Of a DNA stretch of 48,631 nt, positions 42,020 through 48,631 are shown in pieces (position 1 is the first letter of the stretch; each line of letters starts with the position of its first letter). Source of the DNA: Nocardioidaceae bacterium. GTDB lineage: Bacteria; Actinomycetota; Actinomycetes; Propionibacteriales; Nocardioidaceae. The DNA is taken from the NCBI GenBank assembly GCA_025927955.1, contig JAICKK010000005.1:1-48631 (forward strand), in the 5' to 3' direction. A program made the translations under genes and the position numbers. Below the pieces are notes generated by a model. It did no database searches and was not told where the DNA came from. It was given only the letters and a program-made list of their open reading frames with translations.

Positions 42020-42059
42020 TTGACGGTGGTGTGTTGTGGAGTAGAGTGGAGCGCAGTGG
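42020..42059 (+). promoter_or_regulatory. mraZ promoter with four 10-bp-spaced GTGG repeats
   Basis: GTGG occurs at 42026, 42036, 42046 and 42056, exactly 10 bp apart, on one face of the helix. TTGACG (42020-42025) and TAGAGT (42042-42047) with a 16-bp spacer form the likely promoter, so the repeats cover it. MraZ is known to bind tandem short TGGG/GTGG-like direct repeats in its own promoter and repress the dcw cluster. Confidence 0.75.
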
Positions 42060-42101
42060 AGGATAGGGAAGCAACTTCCCGTCAACCAGGGGAGGCGTGC
42101 G

Positions 42102-42530
42102 GTGTTCTTCGGCACCTACACCCCCCGGCTCGACGAGAAGGGCCGCCTGTTCCTCCCGGCGAAGTTCCGTGACGAGCTGGCGGAGGGACTCGTGGTCACT
42201 CGAGGGCAGGAACGCTGCCTCTACGTGTGGTCCATGGAGGAGTTCGGCAAGCTCACCGAGCGGCTGCGCGAGGCACCGGTGACCAACAAGGCCACCCGCG
42301 ACTACGTGCGGATGTTCTTCGCGGGCGCCTCCAACGAGACGCCCGACAAGCAGGGCCGCATCACCGTGCCGCCGATGCTGCGTGAGTACGCCTCACTCCA
42401 GCGCGACTGCATCGTGATCGGCGCGATGAACCGGATCGAGATCTGGGACGCCACCTCGTGGCAGACCTACTCGGACGAGCAGGAACAGGCGTTCGCGGAC
42501 CTCTCCGACGAGGTCTTCCCGGGCGTGTGA
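42102..42530 (+). CDS. mraZ: Transcriptional regulator MraZ
   Basis: A 142-residue AbrB-like ring-forming DNA-binding protein and first gene of the dcw cluster. It has two SpoVT/MraZ repeats: [25 protein letters not shown] (~2-26) and [22 protein letters not shown] (~77-98), each with the conserved DxKGR / DKQGR core. It represses dcw through the GTGG repeats upstream. GTG 42102 has GGGGAGG seven bases before it. A 384-bp structured interval separates it from rsmH, more than usual between genes of this cluster. Confidence 0.97.
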   Translation: MFFGTYTPRLDEKGRLFLPAKFRDELAEGLVVTRGQERCLYVWSMEEFGKLTERLREAPVTNKATRDYVRMFFAGASNETPDKQGRITVPPMLREYASLQRDCIVIGAMNRIEIWDATSWQTYSDEQEQAFADLSDEVFPGV

Positions 42531-42596
42531 GCACCCACCAGCACCACACAGCACCACTCGTTACCGCCCAGCACCACCCGGCTGCACGGCCGACGT

Positions 42597-42699
42597 CCTC
42601 GGACCAGGTCTCGCGTCCGCTCCACCGCCCGTCTGGCACACCTTCCCCGGTGCCAGAAGGACTTCCCGCAAGCGGAGCGGACGGGGACCTGGTCCGAGG
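42597..42699 (+). ncRNA. mraW-type structured RNA leader upstream of rsmH
   Basis: A nested long hairpin. The outer stem is 13 bp, perfect (CCTCGGACCAGGT at 42597-42609 with ACCTGGTCCGAGG at 42687-42699). The middle stem is 10 bp (42614-42623 with 42674-42683) and the apical stem 8 bp (TCTGGCAC 42632-42639 with GTGCCAGA 42650-42657). The asymmetric internal loops lie mostly on the 3' side. It is flanked by CAGCACCAC copies before and three tandem CCAGCARCGA copies after (42721-42750). An actinobacterial mraW RNA motif is described in this position upstream of rsmH (mraW); this structure is probably a member. Confidence 0.7.
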
Positions 42700-42786
42700 A
42701 GCCGGGCAGCCGAGCCCAGACCAGCAGCGACCAGCAGCGACCAGCAACGACCGGCAGCACCCGTTCCTCTCGGCAAGGTCGACCTC

Positions 42787-42918
42787 ATGACGCTCCTGCT
42801 CCCCGGACAGCCGGCCCCCGGCCGTCCCGCCTCTCCCGAGGTGTCCTCGCGGACCCGGCGGGGGCGGGTCCGGTTCCCGTCCTCCTGCTGCTCGTCCACC
42901 TGGCGGGCTAGCCGGTGA
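42787..42918 (+). CDS. Possible 43-aa leader ORF coupled to rsmH
   Basis: ATG 42787 has AAGG nine bases upstream and opens a 43-codon frame with mostly G/C third positions. Its TGA overlaps the rsmH GTG as GTGA (42915-42918). The product is Pro/Arg/Ser-rich with a CysCys pair and resembles nothing known, so its role may be to carry ribosomes through the leader. An 8-bp hairpin (CGGACCCG / CGGGTCCG, 42850-42857 and 42865-42872) lies inside it and would be melted by translation. Chance cannot be excluded in GC-rich DNA. Confidence 0.35.
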   Translation: MTLLLPGQPAPGRPASPEVSSRTRRGRVRFPSSCCSSTWRASR

Positions 42919-43904
42919 CCAGCGACCGGCCCGCCGCCGCCCATGTGCCGGTCCTCCTCGACCGCGTGCTGGCCCTGCTGCGCCCCGCCCTGGAGCCGCG
43001 CCCCGGGTCCGGACGCGACGACACGGTCCTCGTCGACGCGACCCTCGGCCTGGGCGGGCACGCCGAGGCGGTGCTCCGGCACTGTCCGCGAGCCCGGCTC
43101 ATCGGGATCGACCGCGACGTGCACGCCCTGGAGCGGACCCGGGAGCGACTCGCGCCGTACGGCGAGCGGGTCAGCCTCGTGCACGCGGTGTACGACGAGA
43201 TCGCCGACGTGCTGGCCGAGCGGGGGCTGCCCTTCGTCGACGGCGTGCTGTTCGACCTCGGCGTCTCCTCCATGCAGCTCGACCTGCGCGAGCGGGGGTT
43301 CGCCTACGCCGAGGACGCGCCCCTCGACATGCGCATGGACGACACCGCCGGGCGCACGGCCGCCGACGTGCTCAACGGCTACCCGGTCCACGAGCTGGCC
43401 CGGATCCTGCGCGACTACGGCGAGGAGCGGTTCGCCCGCCGCATCGCCGAGGGCGTCGTGCGCGAGCGCGAGCGGGAGCCGTTCACGGGGTCCGCCCGGC
43501 TGGTCGAGCTGCTCTACCGGGTGATCCCGGCGCCGGCGCGGCGCACCGGCGGCCACCCGGCGAAGCGCACGTTCCAGGCCCTCCGGATCGAGGTCAACGA
43601 CGAGCTCGGCGTCCTGCGCCGCGCACTCCCGGCGGCCCTCGAGGCGATCGGCGTCGGTGGCCGCGTGGTGGTGATGTCCTACCACTCGCTCGAGGACCGG
43701 ATCACCAAGCAGGTCCTCGCCCGGGCGACCCGCAGCGACGTGCCGCCGGACCTGCCGTTCGTCCCCGAGGGGAGCGAGCCGCGGCTGCGGCTGCTCACCC
43801 GGGGTGCCGAGCGCGCCGGGGCTGACGAGATCGAGCAGAACCCACGCGCCGCGTCGGTCCGGCTGCGGGCCGCCGAGCGGGTCCGCGAGGGCGCGGTCGC
43901 ATGA
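42915..43904 (+). CDS. rsmH: 16S rRNA (cytosine(1402)-N4)-methyltransferase
   Basis: A 329-residue SAM enzyme methylating C1402 in the ribosomal P site. It has [12 protein letters not shown], the SAM motif [26 protein letters not shown], the catalytic-domain [26 protein letters not shown] and [16 protein letters not shown], with [16 protein letters not shown] near the end. Length is normal. GTG 42915 overlaps a short upstream frame; ribosome binding by Shine-Dalgarno pairing is not obvious, so coupling or leader structure may control it. The stop overlaps a 19-codon mini-frame leading to ftsL. Confidence 0.97.
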   Translation: MTSDRPAAAHVPVLLDRVLALLRPALEPRPGSGRDDTVLVDATLGLGGHAEAVLRHCPRARLIGIDRDVHALERTRERLAPYGERVSLVHAVYDEIADVLAERGLPFVDGVLFDLGVSSMQLDLRERGFAYAEDAPLDMRMDDTAGRTAADVLNGYPVHELARILRDYGEERFARRIAEGVVREREREPFTGSARLVELLYRVIPAPARRTGGHPAKRTFQALRIEVNDELGVLRRALPAALEAIGVGGRVVVMSYHSLEDRITKQVLARATRSDVPPDLPFVPEGSEPRLRLLTRGAERAGADEIEQNPRAASVRLRAAERVREGAVA

Positions 43905-43960
43905 GCACCCGCATGAGCAGCCCGCACGGCCAGATCCCCAGCGGAAGGGAACCCAGATGA
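43901..43960 (+). other. 19-codon bridging frame between rsmH and ftsL
   Basis: ATG 43901 overlaps the rsmH stop (ATGA). The frame runs 19 codons to a TGA at 43958-43960 that overlaps the ftsL ATG, again as ATGA. The peptide is probably meaningless, but the frame could pass terminating ribosomes from rsmH to ftsL. ftsL also has its own GGAAGGGA site, so this is optional. Confidence 0.3.
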
Positions 43961-44523
43961 GCACGCAGGTCAACCAGGTCCGGAGCCGGGTCCCCCGCGT
44001 CGCCGGGGCGGCCGTCGAGCGGGCCCGGCTCACGCTCGTGCCGCGAGCGCGGCGGCCCGGCACGCGCGTGCCCTTCGTGGTGCTCGTCTCCCTCCTGCTG
44101 CTCGGCGGCATCGGCGGCCTGCTGTGCTTCAACACCTCCATGCAGCAGGCGTCGTTCACCGCCACCGCGCTCGAGAGCCGTGCGCAGTCCCTCAACGCCC
44201 GGCGGCAGGGGCTGCAGATGCAGGTCGACAGCCTTCGGGACCCGCAGCGGGTCGCGCTCGAGGCCAGGCGCCTGGGCATGGTGCCCGCCGCCGACCCGGC
44301 CTTCATCCGCCTCGGCGACGGCAAGGTCCTCGGCAAGGCGGTGCCGGCCACCGGCCTGGACGCCGTACGGCTGACGCCGCTGCCCACCCGCAAGCCCAGG
44401 GACCTGCGGACCAGGACGGTCAAGGTGCGGGCCGAGGTCTCGGCCAAGAAGCAGGCCGCCGACGGCGCGGCGGCGGCGGCACCGGCAGGGCAGACCGGTA
44501 CAAAGAAGAGCCACGTCCGCTAG
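43957..44523 (+). CDS. ftsL: Cell division protein FtsL-like (septum formation initiator)
   Basis: A 188-residue bitopic membrane protein. A basic cytoplasmic N-terminus (~1-37) leads to one transmembrane helix (VPFVVLVSLLLLGGIGGLLCF, ~38-58, given in part) and a periplasmic coiled coil (QASFTATALESRAQSLNARR..) ending in EARRLGMVPA, the common FtsL/DivIC end motif. The remaining ~65 residues are Lys/Ala-rich and probably flexible. FtsL joins FtsQ/FtsB to activate FtsW/FtsI at the septum. Sequence conservation of this family is low; position between rsmH and ftsI decides the name. GGAAGGGA lies six bases upstream of ATG 43957. Confidence 0.88.
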   Translation: MSTQVNQVRSRVPRVAGAAVERARLTLVPRARRPGTRVPFVVLVSLLLLGGIGGLLCFNTSMQQASFTATALESRAQSLNARRQGLQMQVDSLRDPQRVALEARRLGMVPAADPAFIRLGDGKVLGKAVPATGLDAVRLTPLPTRKPRDLRTRTVKVRAEVSAKKQAADGAAAAAPAGQTGTKKSHVR

Positions 44524-44538
44524 CAGGGGAGTACAGCG

Positions 44539-46323
44539 TTGAGCCAGGGCAGCCGCCCCCGACCGGCAGTGCGCCGCCGCCGCGCACGGGCCCGTCGCGG
44601 CACCTCGCTCCTGCGGCTGCGGATCGGGTTCATCCTCATCGCGATGGTGCTGTCGGTGTTCGCCGTCCGCCTCTTCCAGCTCCAAGGGGTCGACGCCGCG
44701 GCCTACGTCGCCAAGGCCCGCGCGGAGGGCGTGGTCACCGTGACGCTGCCCGCGACCCGGGGGACCATCACCGACCGCAACGGCGTCGCGCTGGCCGACT
44801 CCGTCGACGGGCTGATGCTGGTCGCCGACCCGACCCTGACCACCAGGCACGCGAGCCAGATCGCCACGATCATCGCCCATCGGCTGCACCTGGACTACTT
44901 CGACCTGCTCCAGCGGCTGCGCAGGAGCGGCACCCACTTCCAGTACCTCGCCCGCCGGATCCCCGCCACCCGGGCGACCGCGGTGCTGACCGCCATCGAG
45001 AAGCGGGGGTTCACCGGCGTCTACACCCGCAGGGACCCGGTGCGGTCCTACCCCGCGAAGGACGTCGCCGCCAACCTCGTCGGCTTCACCAACGCCATGG
45101 GCCAGGCCGGCGAGGGCGCCGAGCTGATGTTCGACAAGTCGCTGGCCGGACGGGACGGCCGGGCCACCTACGAGGTCGGTGGCGGCAACCGCATCCCCCT
45201 CGGCGACAACAGCACCGTGCCGCCCCACAGCGGGTCGGACCTGAGGCTGACCATCGACCGTGACGTCCAGTGGTACACCCAGCGGGTCCTGCGAGACGCC
45301 GTCGAGCACGCCAACGGGCTCTCCGGCGCGGCCGTGGTCATGGACACCCACACCGGCCAGCTGCTGGCGGTGGCCGACTACCCCACCTTCGACGCCAACA
45401 ACCCGACGGCCTCTCCCGACTCCGACCTCGGCACCCGCGCGCTGCGCGACGTCTACGAGCCCGGCTCGGTGATGAAGGTGCTCACGACGGCGGCGCTGCT
45501 CGACGCGGGCAAGGTGACCCCCCGCACCAAGATCGTGGTGCCGCCGACGCTGCCGTCCAGCGACCACGTCATCCACGACGACATCGCCCACGGCACGCTG
45601 CACCTGACGCTGGCCGGGGCGCTGGCCAAGTCGTCGAACATCGGGACCGCGCTCGCCGCGCGCCAGTTCACCCCCCGGCAGCTCTACGACTACCTGCACC
45701 GGTTCGGGCTGGGGCAGACCACGAACCTCGGCGTCAACGGCGAGGCCGCGGGCGTGCTGGCGGACCCCTCGACCTGGATGCAGATCCGGCAGGACAACAT
45801 CGCCTTCGGCCAGGGGGTCTCGGTCAACGCGGTCCAGATGGCGGCGGCCGTCAACACCATCGCCAACGGCGGCGTCTACGTCGCACCGAGCATCGTCAAG
45901 GGCCGGGCGAGGACCAACTCCGGGCAGGTCGTGGGCTCCGACACCACCACCGAGCACCGGGTCGTGAGCCGGCGCGCGGCGGCCCAGGAGACGCGGATGA
46001 TGGAGACGGTGACGATGCCCGGCGGCACCGCCCCCAACACCGCGATCAGCGGCTACCTGCTGGCCGGCAAGACCGGCACGGCGCAGCGCATCGGCCCGAA
46101 GTGCCACTGCTACGACGGCAGCCGCACGGTGTCCTTCGTCGGCTTCGCACCCGCCGACAAGCCGCGGTTCCTCGTCTACGCCGTTGTGCAGAGGCCCCGC
46201 AACGGCGGGTTCGGCGCCACCGTGGCGGGACCGGTCGTCGACGACGTGATGAAGTACGTGCTGCAGAAGTACGCCGTGCCGCCCACCGGCCGGTCGGTCC
46301 CGAAGCTCCCGCTCACCTGGTGA
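44539..46323 (+). CDS. ftsI: Septal peptidoglycan transpeptidase FtsI (PBP3, class B)
   Basis: A 594-residue division enzyme that cross-links septal peptidoglycan. A basic N-terminus and one transmembrane helix ([18 protein letters not shown], ~29-46) are followed by the pedestal domain with [11 protein letters not shown]. The transpeptidase domain carries SVMK (Ser310), SSN (365-367) and KTGT (511-514), all intact. The C-terminus has no PASTA repeats. A CHC motif (KCHCYDG, just after KTGT) is unusual and could form a disulfide or bind metal outside the membrane. The start is TTG 44539 after GGGGAG at seven-base distance. Confidence 0.96.
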   Translation: MSQGSRPRPAVRRRRARARRGTSLLRLRIGFILIAMVLSVFAVRLFQLQGVDAAAYVAKARAEGVVTVTLPATRGTITDRNGVALADSVDGLMLVADPTLTTRHASQIATIIAHRLHLDYFDLLQRLRRSGTHFQYLARRIPATRATAVLTAIEKRGFTGVYTRRDPVRSYPAKDVAANLVGFTNAMGQAGEGAELMFDKSLAGRDGRATYEVGGGNRIPLGDNSTVPPHSGSDLRLTIDRDVQWYTQRVLRDAVEHANGLSGAAVVMDTHTGQLLAVADYPTFDANNPTASPDSDLGTRALRDVYEPGSVMKVLTTAALLDAGKVTPRTKIVVPPTLPSSDHVIHDDIAHGTLHLTLAGALAKSSNIGTALAARQFTPRQLYDYLHRFGLGQTTNLGVNGEAAGVLADPSTWMQIRQDNIAFGQGVSVNAVQMAAAVNTIANGGVYVAPSIVKGRARTNSGQVVGSDTTTEHRVVSRRAAAQETRMMETVTMPGGTAPNTAISGYLLAGKTGTAQRIGPKCHCYDGSRTVSFVGFAPADKPRFLVYAVVQRPRNGGFGATVAGPVVDDVMKYVLQKYAVPPTGRSVPKLPLTW

Positions 46324-46345
46324 TCCGACCGCGCGCCGGACACGC

Positions 46346-46378
46346 GCGAGCGGAGCGAGCGCAACCAGCCGGTACTCT
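46346..46378 (+). promoter_or_regulatory. REP fragment and leaderless promoter ahead of murE
   Basis: GCGAGCGGAGCGAGC (46346-46360) repeats the start of the dnaE2 insertion exactly. TACTCT (46373-46378) ends seven bases before the murE GTG, so murE-murF can be transcribed from an internal leaderless start within the dcw cluster. Confidence 0.5.
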
Positions 46379-46385
46379 CTGCGGC

Positions 46386-47912
46386 GTGTCCGCCCCCGCC
46401 CCCCTGCGTCCTGCCCGGCCGGTGCAGACGCCGCTGGGGCGGGTCGCCGAGTGGCTGGGCGACGCGCTGCTGGACACCCGCGGCGCGCTGGACGGCGTCG
46501 GCGTCACCGGCATCTCCATCAGCTCCGCGCGCACCCGCCCGGGGGACCTGTACGTCGCGCCGCCCGGGGCGCGCGCGCACGGCGCGGCGTTCGCGGGGCA
46601 GGCGGCGGCCGCCGGCGCGGTCGCCGTCCTGACCGACCCGGACGGGATGCCGCTCGTCGGCACCGACGTGCCCGTCCTGGTGGTCGAGCGGCCGCGCGCG
46701 GTGCTCGGCGAGCTGGCCGCCCGCGTCTACGGCCGTCCCGCCCGCCGGCTGCGGCTGATGGCGGTGACCGGCACGCAGGGCAAGACCACCACGACCCGGC
46801 TGGCGGAGGCCTCGCTGACCGCGGCGGGGGTCCCGGCCGCGGTCGTCGGCACGGTGGGCACGCGCATCGGGGGGATCGAGGTCAAGACCTCGCTCACCAC
46901 GCCGGAGGCGCCCGACCTCCAGGCGCTGTTCGCGGTGATGGCCGAGCGCGAGGTGGTCGCCTGCGCGATGGAGGTCTCCAGCCACGCGCTGGTGATGGGC
47001 CGGGTGGACGGCGTCGTCTTCGACCTGGCCTGCTTCACCAACCTGGGCCGGGACCACCTCGACTTCCACGCCGACGTCGAGGACTACTTCGCGGCCAAGG
47101 CCATGCTGTTCACCCCCGAGCGCTGCCGCCGGGCGCTGGTCAACGTCGACGACGAGCACGGTCGCCGGCTGGCGGCCGAGGCGTCGGTGCCGGTGCGCAC
47201 CTTCTCGACGACCGGTCGCGCCGCGGACTGGTGGGCCGACGACGTCCGGCTGGAGCCGACCGGCTCCCGGTTCACCGTCCGGGGCCCCGCCGGAGAGGCG
47301 ATCGCCGCGCACGTGCCGCTCACCGGCGACTTCAACGTGTCCAACGCGCTGTGCGCCCTCGCCGGGGTGGCCGAGCTCGGTCTCGACGCCGAGGCGGTCG
47401 CCGCCGCGATGGGCTCGGCCGGTGGCGTGCCCGGACGCCTCGAGCAGGTCGACGCCGGGCAGGGGTTCCTGGCCGTCGTCGACTACGCGCACAAGCCGGA
47501 TGCGGTGACCGCGGCGCTCGGCGCCCTGCGGCCGCTCACCACCGGGCGCCTCGTGGTCGTGATCGGCGCCGGCGGCGAGCGGGACAGCGGGAAGCGTCCG
47601 CTGATGGGCGAGATCGCGGGCCGACTCGCCGACGTCGTGGTGGTCACCGACGACAACCCCCGCGCCGAGGACCCGGCGCAGATCCGCGCCCAGGTCCGGG
47701 CCGGGGCCGAGCGGGTGCCCGCCGCCGAGCGGGCGGAGGTCCACGAGGTCGGCGACCGGCGGGCCGCGATCCGGCTCGCGGTCGGCATCGCCCGAGCCGG
47801 GGACACCGTGCTCGTCGCCGGCAAGGGGCACGAGAGCGGCCAGGAGGTCGCGGGGTCGACGTACCCGTTCGACGACCGAGAGGTGCTGCGCGAGGAGCTG
47901 AGGGCGCGATGA
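46386..47912 (+). CDS. murE: UDP-MurNAc-tripeptide ligase MurE
   Basis: A 508-residue cytoplasmic Mur ligase adding diaminopimelate to UDP-MurNAc-L-Ala-D-Glu. The ATP loop is [10 protein letters not shown] (usual TGTNGKTTT). The carbamylated-Lys region, [21 protein letters not shown] and DDNPRAEDP follow. DNPR is the motif that selects diaminopimelate rather than lysine; it does not tell meso- from LL-DAP. The N-terminal domain has [17 protein letters not shown]. The gene starts at GTG 46386, 7 bases after a -10 box, and its TGA overlaps the murF ATG as ATGA. Confidence 0.96.
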   Translation: MSAPAPLRPARPVQTPLGRVAEWLGDALLDTRGALDGVGVTGISISSARTRPGDLYVAPPGARAHGAAFAGQAAAAGAVAVLTDPDGMPLVGTDVPVLVVERPRAVLGELAARVYGRPARRLRLMAVTGTQGKTTTTRLAEASLTAAGVPAAVVGTVGTRIGGIEVKTSLTTPEAPDLQALFAVMAEREVVACAMEVSSHALVMGRVDGVVFDLACFTNLGRDHLDFHADVEDYFAAKAMLFTPERCRRALVNVDDEHGRRLAAEASVPVRTFSTTGRAADWWADDVRLEPTGSRFTVRGPAGEAIAAHVPLTGDFNVSNALCALAGVAELGLDAEAVAAAMGSAGGVPGRLEQVDAGQGFLAVVDYAHKPDAVTAALGALRPLTTGRLVVVIGAGGERDSGKRPLMGEIAGRLADVVVVTDDNPRAEDPAQIRAQVRAGAERVPAAERAEVHEVGDRRAAIRLAVGIARAGDTVLVAGKGHESGQEVAGSTYPFDDREVLREELRAR

Positions 47913-48631
47913 TCGCGATGACCCTGTCCGAGATCGCCGAGACGGTGGGCGGCGTCGTGGTGAACGACGTCGGCGGCATGGTGTCCGGCCCGGCGTTCGT
48001 GGACAGCCGCAGCCCCGAGCGCAGCGGGCTGTTCGTCGCGGTCGTGGGGGAGCGGGTCGACGGCCACGACTACGTCGAGCAGGCGCTCGAGGGCGGTGCG
48101 GTGGCGGTCCTCTCCACCCGCGACACCGGCAAGCCCGGCGTCGTCGTGGCCGACGCCGTGGTGGCCCTCGGACGGCTGGCGCGGCACGTGCTGGGCCGGC
48201 TCACCGGCCTGCGGGTGGTCGCGCTCACCGGCTCCCAGGGCAAGACGGGCACCAAGGACCTGCTGGCCCAGGTCCTCGCCTCGCACGAGACCACCGTGGC
48301 CACCCACGGCTCGTTCAACAACGAGATCGGCCTGCCGCTGACCGTGCTGCGCGCGGACAGCGGCACCCGGTTCCTGGTGCTCGAGATGGGCGCCCGGCAC
48401 ATGGGCGACCTGAGGGCGTCGTGCGAGACGGCGTCTCCGGACGTCTCCGTGGTGCTCAACGTCGGCAAGGCGCACCTCGGGGAGTTCGGGTCCCGCGAGG
48501 CCATCGCGTCGGCCAAGGGAGAGCTGGTCGAGGCGCTGGGGGAGCGCGGCGTCGCGGTGCTCAACGCCGACGACCCGCTGGTGGCGGCGATGGCGTCGCG
48601 CACGACGGCGCGCACGGTCACCTTCGGGACC
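47909..48631 (+). CDS. murF: UDP-MurNAc-tripeptide:D-Ala-D-Ala ligase MurF, 3' partial
   Basis: The first 241 codons of MurF, cut by the window end. The N-terminal domain shows [26 protein letters not shown], the ATP loop is [12 protein letters not shown], then [22 protein letters not shown] and [12 protein letters not shown]. It completes the UDP-MurNAc-pentapeptide. ATG 47909 overlaps the murE stop (ATGA) and has GAGGAG upstream; ATG 47918 is an alternative. The remaining domain, and presumably mraY-murD-ftsW, lie beyond the window. Confidence 0.95.
   Translation, partial: MIAMTLSEIAETVGGVVVNDVGGMVSGPAFVDSRSPERSGLFVAVVGERVDGHDYVEQALEGGAVAVLSTRDTGKPGVVVADAVVALGRLARHVLGRLTGLRVVALTGSQGKTGTKDLLAQVLASHETTVATHGSFNNEIGLPLTVLRADSGTRFLVLEMGARHMGDLRASCETASPDVSVVLNVGKAHLGEFGSREAIASAKGELVEALGERGVAVLNADDPLVAAMASRTTARTVTFGT

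Noticed and set aside
42721-42750. CRISPR-like short repeats after mraZ
   Set aside because: Three 10-bp CCAGCARCGA copies without spacers; part of the rsmH leader.

Overview
The window is chromosomal DNA from a very GC-rich actinobacterium, most likely a member of Nocardioidaceae (Nocardioides or a close relative). The evidence is near-universal G/C at third codon positions, many GTG starts, a gene order resembling the Mycobacterium tuberculosis Rv2182c-Rv2163c and Streptomyces SCO2103-2123 neighbourhoods as I remember them, and REP-like repeats that read through as PEPVEG inside a coding region. The genus is an inference. I see no prophage, integrase, transposase, CRISPR array, rRNA or tRNA.

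Left part (1-17 kb): the end of a DUF2142 membrane protein; a TIGR00300/COG1915 ornithine cyclodeaminase-like protein; a two-gene hydrolase/membrane-protein unit; plsC; a MacS/MacR-type two-component pair split by an antisense GNAT gene and a flavin-reductase-like gene; a secreted beta-helix/PKD protein; a coiled-coil protein; a phosphofructokinase with pyrophosphate-type residues; a RecQ helicase with a degenerate phosphoribosyltransferase-like tail; and a tandem-GNAT gene divergent from the class II DAHP synthase aroG, which is coupled to a threonine aldolase.

Middle part (18-27 kb): a second, unrelated class I DAHP synthase lies behind a ribosome-mediated attenuator whose leader peptide contains Tyr-Phe-Phe. 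It is followed by a PASTA Ser/Thr kinase (PknL-like), a LysM/SLT lytic transglycosylase with a His-rich linker, an Rv2175c-type DNA-binding protein, an orphan barstar, metF, an FAD oxidoreductase and a YbaK-like protein.

The SOS/mutagenesis unit (27.4-34.7 kb) opens with a perfect mycobacterial-type LexA box. It holds DUF6504, a SAV_6107-type HEPN protein, a long DnaE2-like polymerase, a methyltransferase and DinB. No imuA' or imuB gene is present. DnaE2 has been enlarged by in-frame REP-type insertions.

The signalling and cell-wall part (35-48.6 kb) holds a coupled rsiG-whiG pair, with two c-di-GMP signature motifs in RsiG, then DUF3040, and on the opposite strand the moxR-DUF58-tgpA unit. 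Last comes the dcw cluster mraZ-rsmH-ftsL-ftsI-murE-murF, the last gene cut by the window edge. mraZ has four GTGG direct repeats with 10-bp spacing over its promoter. The mraZ-rsmH gap folds into a long nested hairpin, as expected for the mraW RNA motif.

One theme runs through the window: at least a dozen genes have a TAnnnT -10 hexamer ending 6 or 7 bases before an ATG/GTG start, the layout of leaderless actinobacterial mRNAs. That spacing settles several start codons. All functional statements are from reading the sequence and general family knowledge; no searches were run.
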